Assembly: GCF_006636205.1 (NCBI RefSeq)
Contig: NZ_VIGB01000003.1
Location: 8,062,501 to 8,126,500, forward strand
Direction: 5' to 3'
DNA from: Kitasatospora acidiphila
Lineage (GTDB): Bacteria; Actinomycetota; Actinomycetes; Streptomycetales; Streptomycetaceae
DNA: 64,000 nt
Part shown: one piece after another, positions 44,401 to 54,277 of the stretch
Layout of the letters: each line of letters starts with the position of its first letter
Numbering within the stretch: position 1 is the stretch's first letter
The notes under the pieces: generated by a model
What the model was told of the DNA's origin: nothing
Database searches by the model: none
Seen by the model: the letters and a program-made list of their open reading frames with translations, nothing else
Program-made: the position numbers and the translations under genes

Positions 44401-47400
44401 GGAGACGGTGTGGGAGACGTTCGAGGATGCGGGGATCGATCCGACGTCGTTGCGGGGCAGCCAGACGGGCGTGTTCACCGGTATCTGGGCATCCGGCTAC
44501 GCGGGCGGAGTGGACCAGATCTCGCGCGACGCGGACGGCTACGTGGCCACCGGCACGGCGACGAGTGTGACCTCCGGGCGGGTGTCGTACCTGCTGGGGC
44601 TGGAGGGTCCGGCGGTGTCGGTGGACACGGCGTGCTCGTCGTCGCTGGTGGCGATCCACCTGGCGGCGCAGGCGCTGCGCTCGGGGGAGTGCTCACTGGC
44701 CCTGGCCGGCGGGGTGACGGTCATGGCGACACCCGCCGCCTTCATCGACTTCTCCCGCCAGCGGGGGCTTGCCGCCGATGGGCGGGTGAAGGCGTTCGCC
44801 GAGGCTGCTGATGGTACGGCGTGGGGTGAGGGCGCCGGCCTGGTGCTGCTGGAACGCCTGTCGGACGCTCGCCGCAACGGCCACCGGGTGCTGGCGGTGG
44901 TGCGGGGTTCGGCGGTCAATCAGGACGGGGCGTCCAATGGGTTGACCGCGCCCAACGGTCCGTCCCAGGAGCGGGTGATCCGTCAGGCCCTCGCCAATGC
45001 CGGGTTGGCGCCGTCCGAGGTGGACGCGGTGGAGGCGCACGGCACCGGCACCACCCTTGGCGATCCGATCGAGGCCCAGGCACTCCTGGCGACCTACGGT
45101 CAGGGGCGCACCGAGCCGTTGTGGCTGGGGTCGGTGAAGTCCAACATCGGGCACACCCAGGCGGCCGCCGGTGTGGCTGGTGTGATCAAGATGATCATGG
45201 CGATGCGGCACGGTGAACTGCCGCCGACCCTCCACGTGGACGCGCCGACCTCGCACGTCGACTGGTCGGCGGGCCAGGTCGCACTGCTCACCGAGGCCCG
45301 GTCGTGGCCGGAGACGGGGCGTCCCCGCCGGGCCGGCGTGTCGGCGTTCGGCATCAGCGGCACCAACGCGCACGTGATCCTGGAGGCAGCGGCCACGGAT
45401 CCGGAGACGCCCGCCCCTGTTGCCGCCGTGCCGGTGCCGTGGCTGCTGTCGGCCAAGTCCGAGCAGGCGCTCCGGGCCCAGGCCCGCAGGCTGCAGGCGT
45501 ACGCGGCCACCGCCCCCGACACGGACGCAATCGGCGCCGCGCTCGCCGCGCGGACCCGGTTCGCCCACCGGGCCGTGGTGACCGGACCGGAGGCACTGGC
45601 GGCCCTGGTGCGCGGGGAGGCGCATCCCGGGCTGGTGACCGGAGAGGCCCGCGACTCGGGTAAGTCGGCGTTTGTGTTCTCCGGTCAGGGTGGTCAGTGG
45701 GTGGGGATGGGTCGGGGTCTGTATCGGGTGTTCCCGGTGTTTGCGCGGGTGTTGGACGAGGTGTGTGGGTTGTTGGGGTTGCCGGTCGAGGTGTTGTTCG
45801 AGGATGCGGAAGGGGTGTTGGGGGAGACGGAGTTCACGCAGGGCGGGGTGTTCGCGTTGCAGGTGGCGTTGTTCCGGTTGGTGGAGTGGTTGGGGGTTCG
45901 GCCGGATTTCGTGGTGGGGCATTCGGTGGGTGAGGTGGCGGCGGCTCATGTGGCGGGGGTTTTGGGGTTGGAGGATGCGTGTCGGCTGGTGGGGGCGCGG
46001 GGTCGGTTGATGCAGGGGTTGCCTGTGGGTGGGGCGATGGTGTCGGTGCAGGCGTCGGTGGAGGAGGTGGTGGGGTCGCTGGTGCCGGGTGCCGAGGTGG
46101 CGGCGGTGAACGGGGTGGATGCGGTGGTGGTGTCGGGGGACGAGGCTGCGGTGGAGTCGGTGGGTGAGGTGTGGCGTGGTCGTGGGCGTCGGGTGCGGCG
46201 CCTGTCGGTGAGTCACGCGTTCCATTCGGCGCGGATGGATCCGGTGTTGGACGAACTCGCGGAGGTGGCTGCGGGTCTGTCGTTCCGTCAGCCAGCGATC
46301 CCGGTGGTGTCCACGCTGACCGGACATCCGGTGGACATGGGGGTGCCCGGGTACTGGGTGCGGCAGGTGCGGGAGCCGGTGCGGTTCGCGGACGCGCTGG
46401 AGTGGTTGAAGGACCAGGGTGTTACCGGCTTCGTGGAGGTGGGCCCGCATCCGCTGCTGCTCGGCAACGGGTTGATGCGCCGTCATGGCGATTCCGTGGA
46501 GCGGTTGTTCGCGGGGTTGGGGCGTTTGTGGGCGGACGGCGCGCTGAACTGGGCGCCACCGGTTGGGGAGTTGGGCGGGCGGGTGCCTTCGTACCCGTTC
46601 CAGCACCAGCACTACTGGCTCCAGCCCACCACCCCGTCGGAGGGCCTCGACACGCCCGACCACCCGCTGCTGCGGTCCCTGGTGAAGCTCCCCGACGGGC
46701 AGGGCGTGGTGCTGACCGGGAAGCTCTCCACGTCCGTCCACCCGTGGCTGGCCGAGCACACCGTGCTCGGTTCGACGCTGCTGCCCGCGATGGCGTTCGT
46801 GGACATGGCCGTCCACGCCGGCGAGCACACGGCCAGCCCCGTACTGTCCGAGCTGGTCCTGGAGGCGCCGCTCGTGCTGTCCGAGCGCGACGGTGTGCAC
46901 GTGCAGGTCACCGTCGGTGCGCCCGACGACACCGGACACCGACCCGTCACCGTCCACTCCCGCACCTCCGCCGAGCCCGACGAGTGGACCCGCCACGCGA
47001 CCGGCGTGCTCAGTCCGCCGGCGGACCGGGCGACACGGGCCGATCGGACGGCCGTGCCCGGGGCGGACGACAGCGAGGCCGCGCCGATCGACATCGGCTC
47101 GCTCTACGACCGGCTCGCCGAAGCCGGCTACGACTACGGGCCGACCTTCCAGGGGCTCACCGGCATCCGGCGGCACGGCGAGGACCTGCACGCCGAGGTG
47201 AGCTTCCCGGCGGACCCCGCGCAGCTCACCGGTTACCGCGTCCACCCCGCGCTCCTGGACGCCGCCATACAGCCGCTGACCCTGCTCGCCGGCCTCGCGG
47301 CCGAGGACGGCGGCGCCGGCGGCAGCCCGGCGCGGCTGCCCTTCTCGTTCTCCGGTGTGTCGGTCACCGGGTCGGCCGCGACGGTCCGCGTGGTGCTGCA

Positions 47401-49792
47401 CCCGACCGGGCCGGACACCTGCGCGGTGCGGATCACCGACACCGCCGGGATGCCGGTCGTGAGCATCGACGAGATCGTCCTGCGGCCCGTCGAAGCGGCG
47501 GGTCACGGGGCCGGGCGCCGGCCGAACACGCTGTTCGCCGTTGACTGGACCCCGATGGCGGCACCGGACGGCCCGGACACCGAAACGGTCCTCCACGAGG
47601 TCGTCGGCGAGGGCGAACCGGTCGCGGCCGCCCACGCGGTGACCCGGGAACTGCTCGGCAGGGTCCGGGAGTTCCTGGCCACCGACACGCCGGTCCGGCT
47701 CGTGGTCCTCACCGGCGACGACCTGGCCTCGGCCGCCGCCCGCGGCTTCCTGCGCAGCGCGCACAGCGAGAACCCCGGGCGGATCCTGACCGTCCGGCAC
47801 GACGGCACGGCCGCCTCACGACGGGCGATCCCCGCCGCGGTGCGCGCCGCCGTGAGCGACGGCGAGCCCGAGATCCAGTTGCGCGACGGAACCGCCCTCG
47901 TGCCGAGGCTGGTGAGGGCCGCCCCGACCGGGCCGGCCGGGCCCCTGGACGGCGCGCCCCTGGACGGCACCGTGCTGATCACCGGCGGCACCGGCACCCT
48001 CGGCGTCCTGGTCGCCCGGCACCTGGTCGCGCGGCACGGCGCCCTGCACGTGGTGCTCGCGAGCCGCCGCGGCGTCGAGCCGCCCGGGCTCCGGCAGGAG
48101 CTGGGCGCCGCCCTCACCGTGGTCGCCTGCGACGCCGGTGACCGCGGGGCACTGAGGGATCTCGTCGCCTCGATCCCCGACCTGCGGGTCGTCGTGCACG
48201 CCGCCGGGGTCGTCGACGACGCCCTGGTGGGATCGATGACACCGGAGCAGATCGACACGGTGCTGCGCTCGAAGGCCGATGCCGCGTGGCACCTGCACGA
48301 GGCCACCGAGCACCTGGACCTGCGGGCGTTCGTGCTGTTCTCCTCGGCGTCCGGGGTGTTCGGCGCCCCCGGGCAGGCCAACTACGCCGCCGCGAACGCG
48401 TTCCTCGACGCGCTCGCCGAGCACCGGCACGCGCGCGGTCTGCCGGTCACCTCCCTGGCCTGGGGCCAGTGGGCCGAGTCCAGCGGCATCACCGGGAACC
48501 TGACCGAGGCCGACCACCGCCGGCTGGCGAGGACCGGGATGCTGCCGCTGGCCACAGCGCAGGCCCTCGACCTGTTCGACACCGCCCTGGCCGGCGAACG
48601 CCCGGCGCTGGTGCCGGTCCGCCTCGACCTCGCGGCGATCGACACCCCGCCCGCGCTGCTGCGCGGACTCGCCCGGCCGCGGCGCGCGCCGGCCCCGGCG
48701 GCCGGCCCCGGCGACCTGCGGGCCAGGCTCGAAGCCCTGCCCGAGCCCGAGCAGCGCGCCCTGCTGCTCGACCTGGTCGTCACGCACAGCGCGAGCATCC
48801 TCGGGATGGCCCCCGGCGGGATCGACGACCCGCGTCAGCTGTTCCGCGACCACGGCGTCGACTCGCTGACCGCCATCGAGCTGCGCAACCAGCTCAACGC
48901 GGTCACCGGGCTCCAGCTCCCGGCGACCCTCGTCTTCGACTTCCCGACGCCCGAACAGCTCGTCAACCACCTCTACGGGCAGCTGTGCTCGCCGGAGAAC
49001 CGGGTCGCCGGGCCGATGGAGCGCCTGCTGCGCAAGGCCGTCGACGTCGGCCGCGCGCAGGACGGCCTCGACCTGCTGGCCACGGCGTCCCGGCTGAGCC
49101 CGGCCACCGACGCGCCCAAGGCCGAGGTGGTCGCCCTCGCGGCCGGCTTCCTCCAGCCGTCGCTGGTCTGCCTGCCGTCCGCGCTGGCGTCCAGCGGCAT
49201 CGAGGAGTACGGGCGGTTCGCCGCGGCGCTGGAGGCCGCCCGCGACGTCACGGCGGTCACGCTGCCGGGCTTCGCCGGCGACCCGCTGCCCGCAGACGCC
49301 GACGTCCTGGTCCAGGCACTCGCCGAGGCCGCGTCGGCCGTCGCCGCGCCGGTGCTGGTCGGCCGTTCGGTGGGCGCGTGGCTGGCGCTGGCGACCGCCA
49401 GGGAACTGGAACGGCGGGGGGCCCGGCCCAGCGCCGTGGTGCTCATCGACGGCTACCCCGACGACCTGCCGGGTGTGCTCACCGGCATGCTCGACGCCGG
49501 CCACCAGGTCCAGCCGGTCGACGACGACCGGCTGGTGGCCATGGGCCGCTACCTCGATCTGGCCGGCGCCCCGGAGCCCGTCACCGCGCCGGTGCTGCTG
49601 GTGGGCACCGGGAAGCGCTCGTGGCCCCGGCTGTCCACCACCGCCCAGGAGGTGCTCACCGTCTCGGGCGACCACTTCACCGTACTGGAGGAGCACTCCG
49701 CGGCCACGGCGCTGGCCATCAGCACATGGCTCCTCGACTTCAGCGGATACGGGGCCGGGTTGTCCGCACTCAGGGGAAAGGACTATGCATGA
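32473..49792 (+). CDS. Modular type I PKS, modules 5-7 plus thioesterase
   Basis: The start ATG 32473 follows GAGGAG, and the N-terminus MSDEEKLRTYLKRATADLG is a class of coiled-coil docking helix that receives the chain from PKS gene 1. Three modules follow: KS-AT-DH-ER-KR-ACP, KS-AT-DH-ER-KR-ACP and KS-AT-DH-KR-ACP, then TE. Two single-G losses break the frame, near 41204 (module 6 DH) and 44283 (module 7 KS). Restoring both gives 17322 nt, a multiple of three, and about 5773 residues. The second break is inside a KS whose N-terminal part lies in one frame and whose remainder lies in the next, so it is not a gene boundary. The stop overlaps the next start (ATGA). Confidence 0.9.
32575..38330 (+). 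other. PKS module 5: KS-AT-DH-ER-KR-ACP
   Basis: KS at about 32575-33830 with DTACSSS (Cys codon 33073). AT at about 34103-35000 has GHSQGE and YAAH. DH at about 35155-35900 has HAVLGSVLLP and HPALLDAALHP. ER at about 36350-37270 has LNFRDVLIALGVYP and GGVGMAAIQLAR. KR at about 37285-37840 is B-type (VLDD) with an intact FSSAAG. ACP at about 38110-38330. The frame is open throughout. Product: methyl-branched saturated unit, C6-C7. Confidence 0.88.
38338..38773 (+). repeat. Near-identical KS segment, copy B (module 6)
   Basis: Same length as 22476-22911 and nearly the same sequence. It starts directly after the module 5 ACP linker and ends just after the VFTGIWSSGY codons. It is consistent with recent recombination or gene conversion between the two PKS genes. 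Confidence 0.85.
38385..44060 (+). other. PKS module 6: KS-AT-DH-ER-KR-ACP (one apparent frameshift)
   Basis: KS at about 38385-39650 with DTACSSS. AT at about 39929-40800 has GHSQGE and YAAH. DH at about 41000-41740 has HSVLGTVLLP and is broken near 41204. ER at about 42140-43030 has LNFRDVLIALGVYP. KR at about 43050-43600 is B-type (VLDD) with FSSTSG. ACP at about 43850-44060 has LGFDSLTG. Product: methyl-branched saturated unit, C4-C5. Confidence 0.85.
44115..49760 (+). other. PKS module 7: KS-AT(malonyl)-DH-KR-ACP-TE (one apparent frameshift)
   Basis: KS at about 44115-45380, broken near 44283 upstream of the active site DTACSSS (Cys codon 44633). AT at about 45660-46530 has GHSVGE and HAFH, malonyl-type. 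DH at about 46650-47480 has HTVLGSTLLP. KR at about 47970-48490 has VDD and FSSASG. ACP at about 48780-48990 has GVDSLTA. TE at about 49080-49760 has the nucleophile elbow GRSVG (Ser codon 49367) and the His in GDHFT (49673). The TE should release the 2-enoyl chain, probably as the 16-membered lactone. Confidence 0.85.
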
Positions 49793-52041
49793 TCTGGGAC
49801 AACGTCTACATCGGCGGAACGGGGCGATACCTGCCGCCCCGCACGCCCGCGACGCAGGCCGTGCCGGACACCGAGACCATGCGGCGGCTGCTCGCGCTGT
49901 CGGACTTCGTGTCGTTCACCCGCTCCGACGACGTCACCGAGCACGCGATGGCCGTGCACGCGGCGATCGGAGCCCTGCGCGAGTCCGGCCTCAGCGGCGC
50001 CGACATCTCCATGGCCGCCTACGCCCAGATGGACCACCAGGACCACATGGCGTCCTCCTGCCACCTGCAGCGCGTCCTCGGCCTCGGCCACGCCCTCGTC
50101 TACGAGGTCGAGGCGACCAGCAACGGCGGCTCGGCCGCGCTGCAGTCCGCCGCCGCGCACCTGGTGGCCGACCCGGCCGCGACCGCGACCCTGGTCACGG
50201 CTACCGCCCGGTTCCTGCCGCCGCGGTGGGAACGCTGGCAGCCCACCATCGGGATCTTCCTGGCCGACGGTGCGGTCGCGGCCGTGCTCAACCGCGAGGG
50301 CGGCCGGGCGCGGCTGGTCGCGACCGCCAACAGCTCCGCGACCCAGATGGAGGTCCTCGCCACCCCGACGATCCCGGACCCCGAGGGCCACCGCAACCGT
50401 ACGCCGATCGAGGTCACCGGCCTGGCCCCGTATCTGACGCTGATGAGCGGGGCACTGGTCACCGCGGTCGAGCAGGCCGCCAAGGAAGCCGGCGTCAGCG
50501 TCGCCGACATCACCAGGTTCGTCGTCACCGGTCTGGGCCTGGCCCAACTGGAGGTCGTCGTGCTGGAGCCGCTCGGCATCGACCTGGGCCGCACCACCTG
50601 GCCGATGCTGCGCGAGCTCGGCCACGTCGGGCCGTGCGACCAACTGCTCGGCATGGACCACCTGCTGCACGACGAGACCCTCAAGCCCGGCGACACCATC
50701 ATGTCGATCGGCCTCGGCATGGGCTCGCGGTTCACCGCGTCCCTGCTGGAGGTCACCGAGCCGCCCAAGCCCCGCACGACCACCACCTTCACCGAGCCGG
50801 TGCGCGCGCAGGCCCCGCCCGCCGACGCGTATGTCATCGACCCCTCGGGCGGCGACATCTTCGGCGAGGCCGCTGCCTTGCGCGAGCGCGGCCCGGCCAC
50901 GCCCGTCGAACTGCCCGGTGGCGTGTCGGCCTGGGCCGTCACCGGGCACGACCTGGCGAAGAAGCTGCTGCTCGACCCGAAGGTCTCCAAGGACGCGAAC
51001 AAGCACTGGCCCATGTGGCGCGACGGCGACATCCCGCCGGACTGGCCGCTGATCATGTGGGTCGCGATGCAGAACATGTTCACCGCCTACGGGGCCGACC
51101 ACACCAGGCTGCGCAGCCTGGTGGCCAAGGCGTTCACCCCGCGCCGTATCGAAGCGATGCGGCCGCGCGTCGAGGAGATCACGGCCGGCCTGATCGCCGA
51201 CCTGGCCACGGTGCCGCCGGGGCAGACGGTCGACCTGCGCGCACGGTTCGCGTTCCCGCTGCCGATCCAGGTCATCACCGAATTGTTCGGGGTGACCGTG
51301 CAGACGGGCGCGGACCTGCGGCGGCTGGTGGACGCGGTGTTCAGCCTCGACGCGGACCCGGCGGGCGTGCAGGCCGCCTCCGGCGAGCTGTACATGCTGC
51401 TCAAGGAACTCGCGGCCGCCAAACGGCGCGACCCCGGCGACGACATGACCAGCGACCTGATCGCCGCGCAGGAGGCGGACGGCACACGACTGTCCGAGCG
51501 GGAACTGCTGGACACCCTGCTGCTGACCATCTCCGCCGGTTTCGAGACGACAGTCAACCTGCTCGACCACGCCGTCCACGCGCTGGCCACGCACCCGTCT
51601 CAGCTCGCCCTGGTCCGGTCCGGGACCAGCACGTGGGAGGACGTGGTGGACGAGACCCTGCGCTGGCAGGCGCCGGTGCCGAACCTGCCGCTGCGGTACG
51701 CCGTGGAGGACATCTCCGCGGACGGCGTGCAGATCCGCAAGGGCGAGGCGATCCTGCTGTCCTACGGCGCGGCCGGCCGCGACCCGGCGCAGCACGGGGC
51801 CGACGCGGAGGACTTCTCCGTCACCCGGCCGTCGCGGGCCGACCACCTCACCTTCGGGCACGGCGTGCACTACTGCCTCGGCAGCCCCCTGGCGAAGCTG
51901 GAGGCGACGACGGCGCTGTCCGCGCTGTTCTCCCGGTTCCCCCGGCTGCGGCTGGCCGTCCCGTCGTCCGAACTCGAGCCGCTGGGTTCCTTCTTCACCA
52001 ACGGGCACAAGACTCTGCCGGTCATCCTGGAGGAGAGCTGA
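49789..52041 (+). CDS. KASIII-like domain fused to a cytochrome P450
   Basis: One uninterrupted 750-residue protein. Residues 1-325 are a thiolase-fold KASIII-like domain beginning MIWDNVYIGGTGRYLPPR. Where KASIII has its catalytic Cys, this has EATSNGGSAAL (Ser111), and the usual His and Asn positions read GLGLAQLE and LGHVGPCDQ. It is therefore not a normal condensing enzyme and resembles the SNGG-type KASIII relatives of some actinomycete polyketide loci. A Pro/Thr-rich linker follows (about 325-350). Residues 350-750 are a complete P450: I-helix AGFETT at 583-588, ExxR at 622-625, heme loop FGHGVHYCLG with Cys696. No start or ribosome site lies at the junction. The gene is coupled to the PKS by ATGA and to the glycosyltransferase by TGATG. 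Likely roles: hydroxylation, and perhaps acyl transfer or lactone handling (inference). Confidence 0.85.
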   Translation: MIWDNVYIGGTGRYLPPRTPATQAVPDTETMRRLLALSDFVSFTRSDDVTEHAMAVHAAIGALRESGLSGADISMAAYAQMDHQDHMASSCHLQRVLGLGHALVYEVEATSNGGSAALQSAAAHLVADPAATATLVTATARFLPPRWERWQPTIGIFLADGAVAAVLNREGGRARLVATANSSATQMEVLATPTIPDPEGHRNRTPIEVTGLAPYLTLMSGALVTAVEQAAKEAGVSVADITRFVVTGLGLAQLEVVVLEPLGIDLGRTTWPMLRELGHVGPCDQLLGMDHLLHDETLKPGDTIMSIGLGMGSRFTASLLEVTEPPKPRTTTTFTEPVRAQAPPADAYVIDPSGGDIFGEAAALRERGPATPVELPGGVSAWAVTGHDLAKKLLLDPKVSKDANKHWPMWRDGDIPPDWPLIMWVAMQNMFTAYGADHTRLRSLVAKAFTPRRIEAMRPRVEEITAGLIADLATVPPGQTVDLRARFAFPLPIQVITELFGVTVQTGADLRRLVDAVFSLDADPAGVQAASGELYMLLKELAAAKRRDPGDDMTSDLIAAQEADGTRLSERELLDTLLLTISAGFETTVNLLDHAVHALATHPSQLALVRSGTSTWEDVVDETLRWQAPVPNLPLRYAVEDISADGVQIRKGEAILLSYGAAGRDPAQHGADAEDFSVTRPSRADHLTFGHGVHYCLGSPLAKLEATTALSALFSRFPRLRLAVPSSELEPLGSFFTNGHKTLPVILEES

Positions 52042-53203
52042 TGGCCCATTTCGCCTTCGTGAGCGCGCCCGCGTCCGGGCATGTGAACCCGACCCTGCCG
52101 CTGGTCGAAGAGCTGGTCCGGCGCGGTCACCGGGTCAGCTACGCCACGGGACCAGCCACCATGGACGCCGCCCTCGCCGCCGGGGCGTCGCCGGTGACCC
52201 TGCCCTCGCAGCTGCCGCCCGACATGGCGGCGCGGGGCGAGTTCACGGCGGAACAGCTCGCCGTGACGATGGAGTACTACCTCGACGACGCGCGTGCCTC
52301 TTTCCCCGTCCTGGCCGAGCACTTCTCGGCCGACCCGCCGGACGCGGTGTGCTACGACTCGGTGACCTTCACCGGGAGGATGCTGGCGAACCTGCTCGAG
52401 GTGCGGGAGATCTCCCTGGTGCCGACCTTCGCGGAGAACGAGTCCTTCTCGGCGGCGCAGGTGTACTTACCGGCCGACTTCGACCACACCAACCCCCGGC
52501 TGGTGGCCGCGATTCAGGACATGGGGAAGTTCGCGCAGGGCCACACCTTCCTCGAGGACCCGAACCTGATGTTCGGCTACGTGGCCCCGACGAGCCTGGT
52601 GTTCATCCCCCGCGAGTTCCAGATGTCGGGGGATGCCTTCGACGAGCGCTTCCACTTCGTCGGGCCGTCGCTGAGCAGCCGGCAGACCGCTGAGGAGTGG
52701 AGCCCCCGGTCGCAGGCCCCGGTGCTGCTGATATCGCTGGGAACCGTCTTCAACGACCGGCCCGAGTTCTACCGGACCTGCATCGAGGCGTTCGGGGACA
52801 GCGACTGGCAGGTCGTCATGGTGGTGGGCGGGCTGGACCAGGAGTCGCTGGGCCCGATCCCGGCGAACGTCGAAGTGCACGCGCACGTGCCGCAGGTGGC
52901 GGTGCTGCGACACACCGAGGTGTTCCTGAGCCACGCCGGGATGAACTCGGCGATGGAGTCCCTCTACCACGGGGTGCCCTTCGTGGCGGTGCCGCAGATC
53001 CCGGAACAGCGGGCGATCGCCCGGCGGGCGGAGGAGCTGCAGGTCGGCAGGACGCTCGCCGAGCCGACCGTGCAGGGCCTCCGCGACGCCGTCCAGGACG
53101 TCCGGTCCTGCCGCCCCTGGGCGGCGGCCCTGAGCCGGATCGTGCGCGGGGCGGGCGGCGCGTCAAAGGGGCGGACGTCCTGGAGAAGCTGCTGACGCGG
53201 TAG
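52041..53203 (+). CDS. Macrolide-type glycosyltransferase (MGT/OleD family), frameshift near the C-terminus
   Basis: A GT-B fold family 1 glycosyltransferase of about 387 residues. The N-terminus MAHFAFVSAPASGHVNPTLP is the acceptor domain, ISLGTVFNDRPEFY begins the donor domain, and the nucleotide-sugar motif reads HVPQVAVLRHTEVFLSHAGM, then NSAMESLYHGVPFVAVPQIPEQ. The MGT branch often moves glucose from UDP-glucose onto macrolides for self-protection; other members attach deoxysugars. Near 53162 the frame shifts so that the natural ending KGADVLEKLLTR lies in the next frame. One missing G explains this, and restoring it gives 1164 nt. AGGAGAG precedes the ATG, which overlaps the P450 stop. 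No deoxysugar genes are present in the window. Confidence 0.88.
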
Positions 53204-53211
53204 CGGCCGGA

Positions 53212-53251
53212 CTCCACCGGGCAGTCCGCACCCGCACCCCGCCCGGTGGAG
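53212..53251 (+). terminator. Terminator hairpin at the end of the PKS operon
   Basis: CTCCACCGGGC (53212-53222) and GCCCGGTGGAG (53241-53251) form a perfect 11-bp stem with an 18-nt loop. It starts 8 nt after the repaired stop codon of the glycosyltransferase. No T run follows, as is usual in actinomycetes. Confidence 0.65.
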
Positions 53252-53317
53252 CCCGTTCCCGCGCTCGGACTCGTACGGCGTGCTCGGGTTGGGCCGTGGA
53301 TTGGTCTGTTCGGGTGA

Positions 53318-53413
53318 AGTCACAAGTTCGGGTGCGGGAGGAATGCCAAGCTCCAGTTCAAGGTGTCGGAGGTCCAGGCCTGGGTCAAGCAGCAGAGGAT
53401 GCGGGCTGTGTAG
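53318..53413 (+). pseudogene. Fragment resembling an excisionase-type DNA-binding protein
   Basis: A short frame closed at 53413 reads NAKLQFKVSEVQAWVKQQ near its end. This pattern (basic residue, F, V/A, EVxAWxxxQ) is like the C-terminal helix of excisionase/MerR-like winged helices. No start or N-terminal helix-turn-helix is present. Nothing else with coding character is seen between 53252 and 53660. Confidence 0.35.
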
Positions 53414-53662
53414 GCATGGGAGGCACGGCCACCCAGAACTTCCAAGGCGCGACGGCCTACGGCGCCAGGCCCGGGGAATTACGTGATCGTCCACACACAA
53501 GCCGCCATCGGAGCCCCGGGGCGACAGCCCGGCGGCACCGTTCGACGGAAACTCTGCGTAGTTCGGCGCGTCGTCCAGTAGTGAACACGCGACACCTCTA
53601 ACAGGCGGGCTCACCAGTCCCGGCACCCGGTAGGGCCTGTCCACAGCCTTCCGCGGATCACC

Positions 53663-54277
53663 TCAGTAACCTCGCCAGACGTTCTCGAAGGCGGCCTGCT
53701 CGATCGCGCGCCTTTGACGCATGGCCTCCAGGTGCATCAGTGCGTCGTGGACGGAGGCAAGCACGGTGTCCACGCCCTCGTCGTCCACACTCGGGGGGTC
53801 CACCGCCTGCGTGCGGTCCCCACCGCGGAGCCCGAGGGCCGCCGCGAGGGCGGTCAGGACGGGCTCGTCGGAGGCCCGACGGGCGGCCGCGGCGCGCCGC
53901 TCCGCGGAATCGGCCAGCACGATCCGACCGGCCAGGAGGGGGATGCCGCGGCGGGGCTGCCGATTGAGCAGCCCTTCCGATTCGAGGGTCGCCAGATAGG
54001 CTGCGGACAGGCCGCGGCCGCGGCGCCACAGCCAGTCCTCGACCGACTCGTACGGCGTCTCGCGGACCAGCGCCGCTGCGGCCTGGTCCAGCAGGGGATC
54101 GGCCGTGGTAGGGCGGTAGCCGGGCACGATGCGATCGTCGTCCAGGCTCAGTGCCCGGGCATCGAGGAGATCGATCACCTCGGCCCCGGCGAGCGCCAGT
54201 GACAGGTCGCCTTGTTCCACGGGGTGGCTGGGCGCCACGTCCACGGCGGTGATCATCAGATCCCGTGCGGTGGTCAT
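53663..54277 (-). CDS. GPP34 (GOLPH3/VPS74-like) family protein
   Basis: A 204-residue protein. MTTARDLMITAVDVAPSHP, GDLSLALAGAEVIDLLDA, TPYESVEDWLWRRGRGL and AYLATLESEGLL are signature stretches of the bacterial GPP34 family, which is related to eukaryotic GOLPH3 phosphoinositide-binding proteins and is common in multiple copies in Streptomyces. The bacterial role is unknown. I chose ATG 54277 over the longer frame from 54310 because GAGGTG lies 8 nt upstream and the family starts here. It is transcribed towards the PKS cluster and shows no functional link with it. Confidence 0.9.
   Translation of the reverse strand: MTTARDLMITAVDVAPSHPVEQGDLSLALAGAEVIDLLDARALSLDDDRIVPGYRPTTADPLLDQAAAALVRETPYESVEDWLWRRGRGLSAAYLATLESEGLLNRQPRRGIPLLAGRIVLADSAERRAAAARRASDEPVLTALAAALGLRGGDRTQAVDPPSVDDEGVDTVLASVHDALMHLEAMRQRRAIEQAAFENVWRGY

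Noticed and set aside
49789..52041. Two separate genes (KASIII-like and P450) merged by a base error
   Set aside because: The frame is open with no start codon plus ribosome site at the junction, and a linker typical of fused domains is present. Not absolutely excluded.
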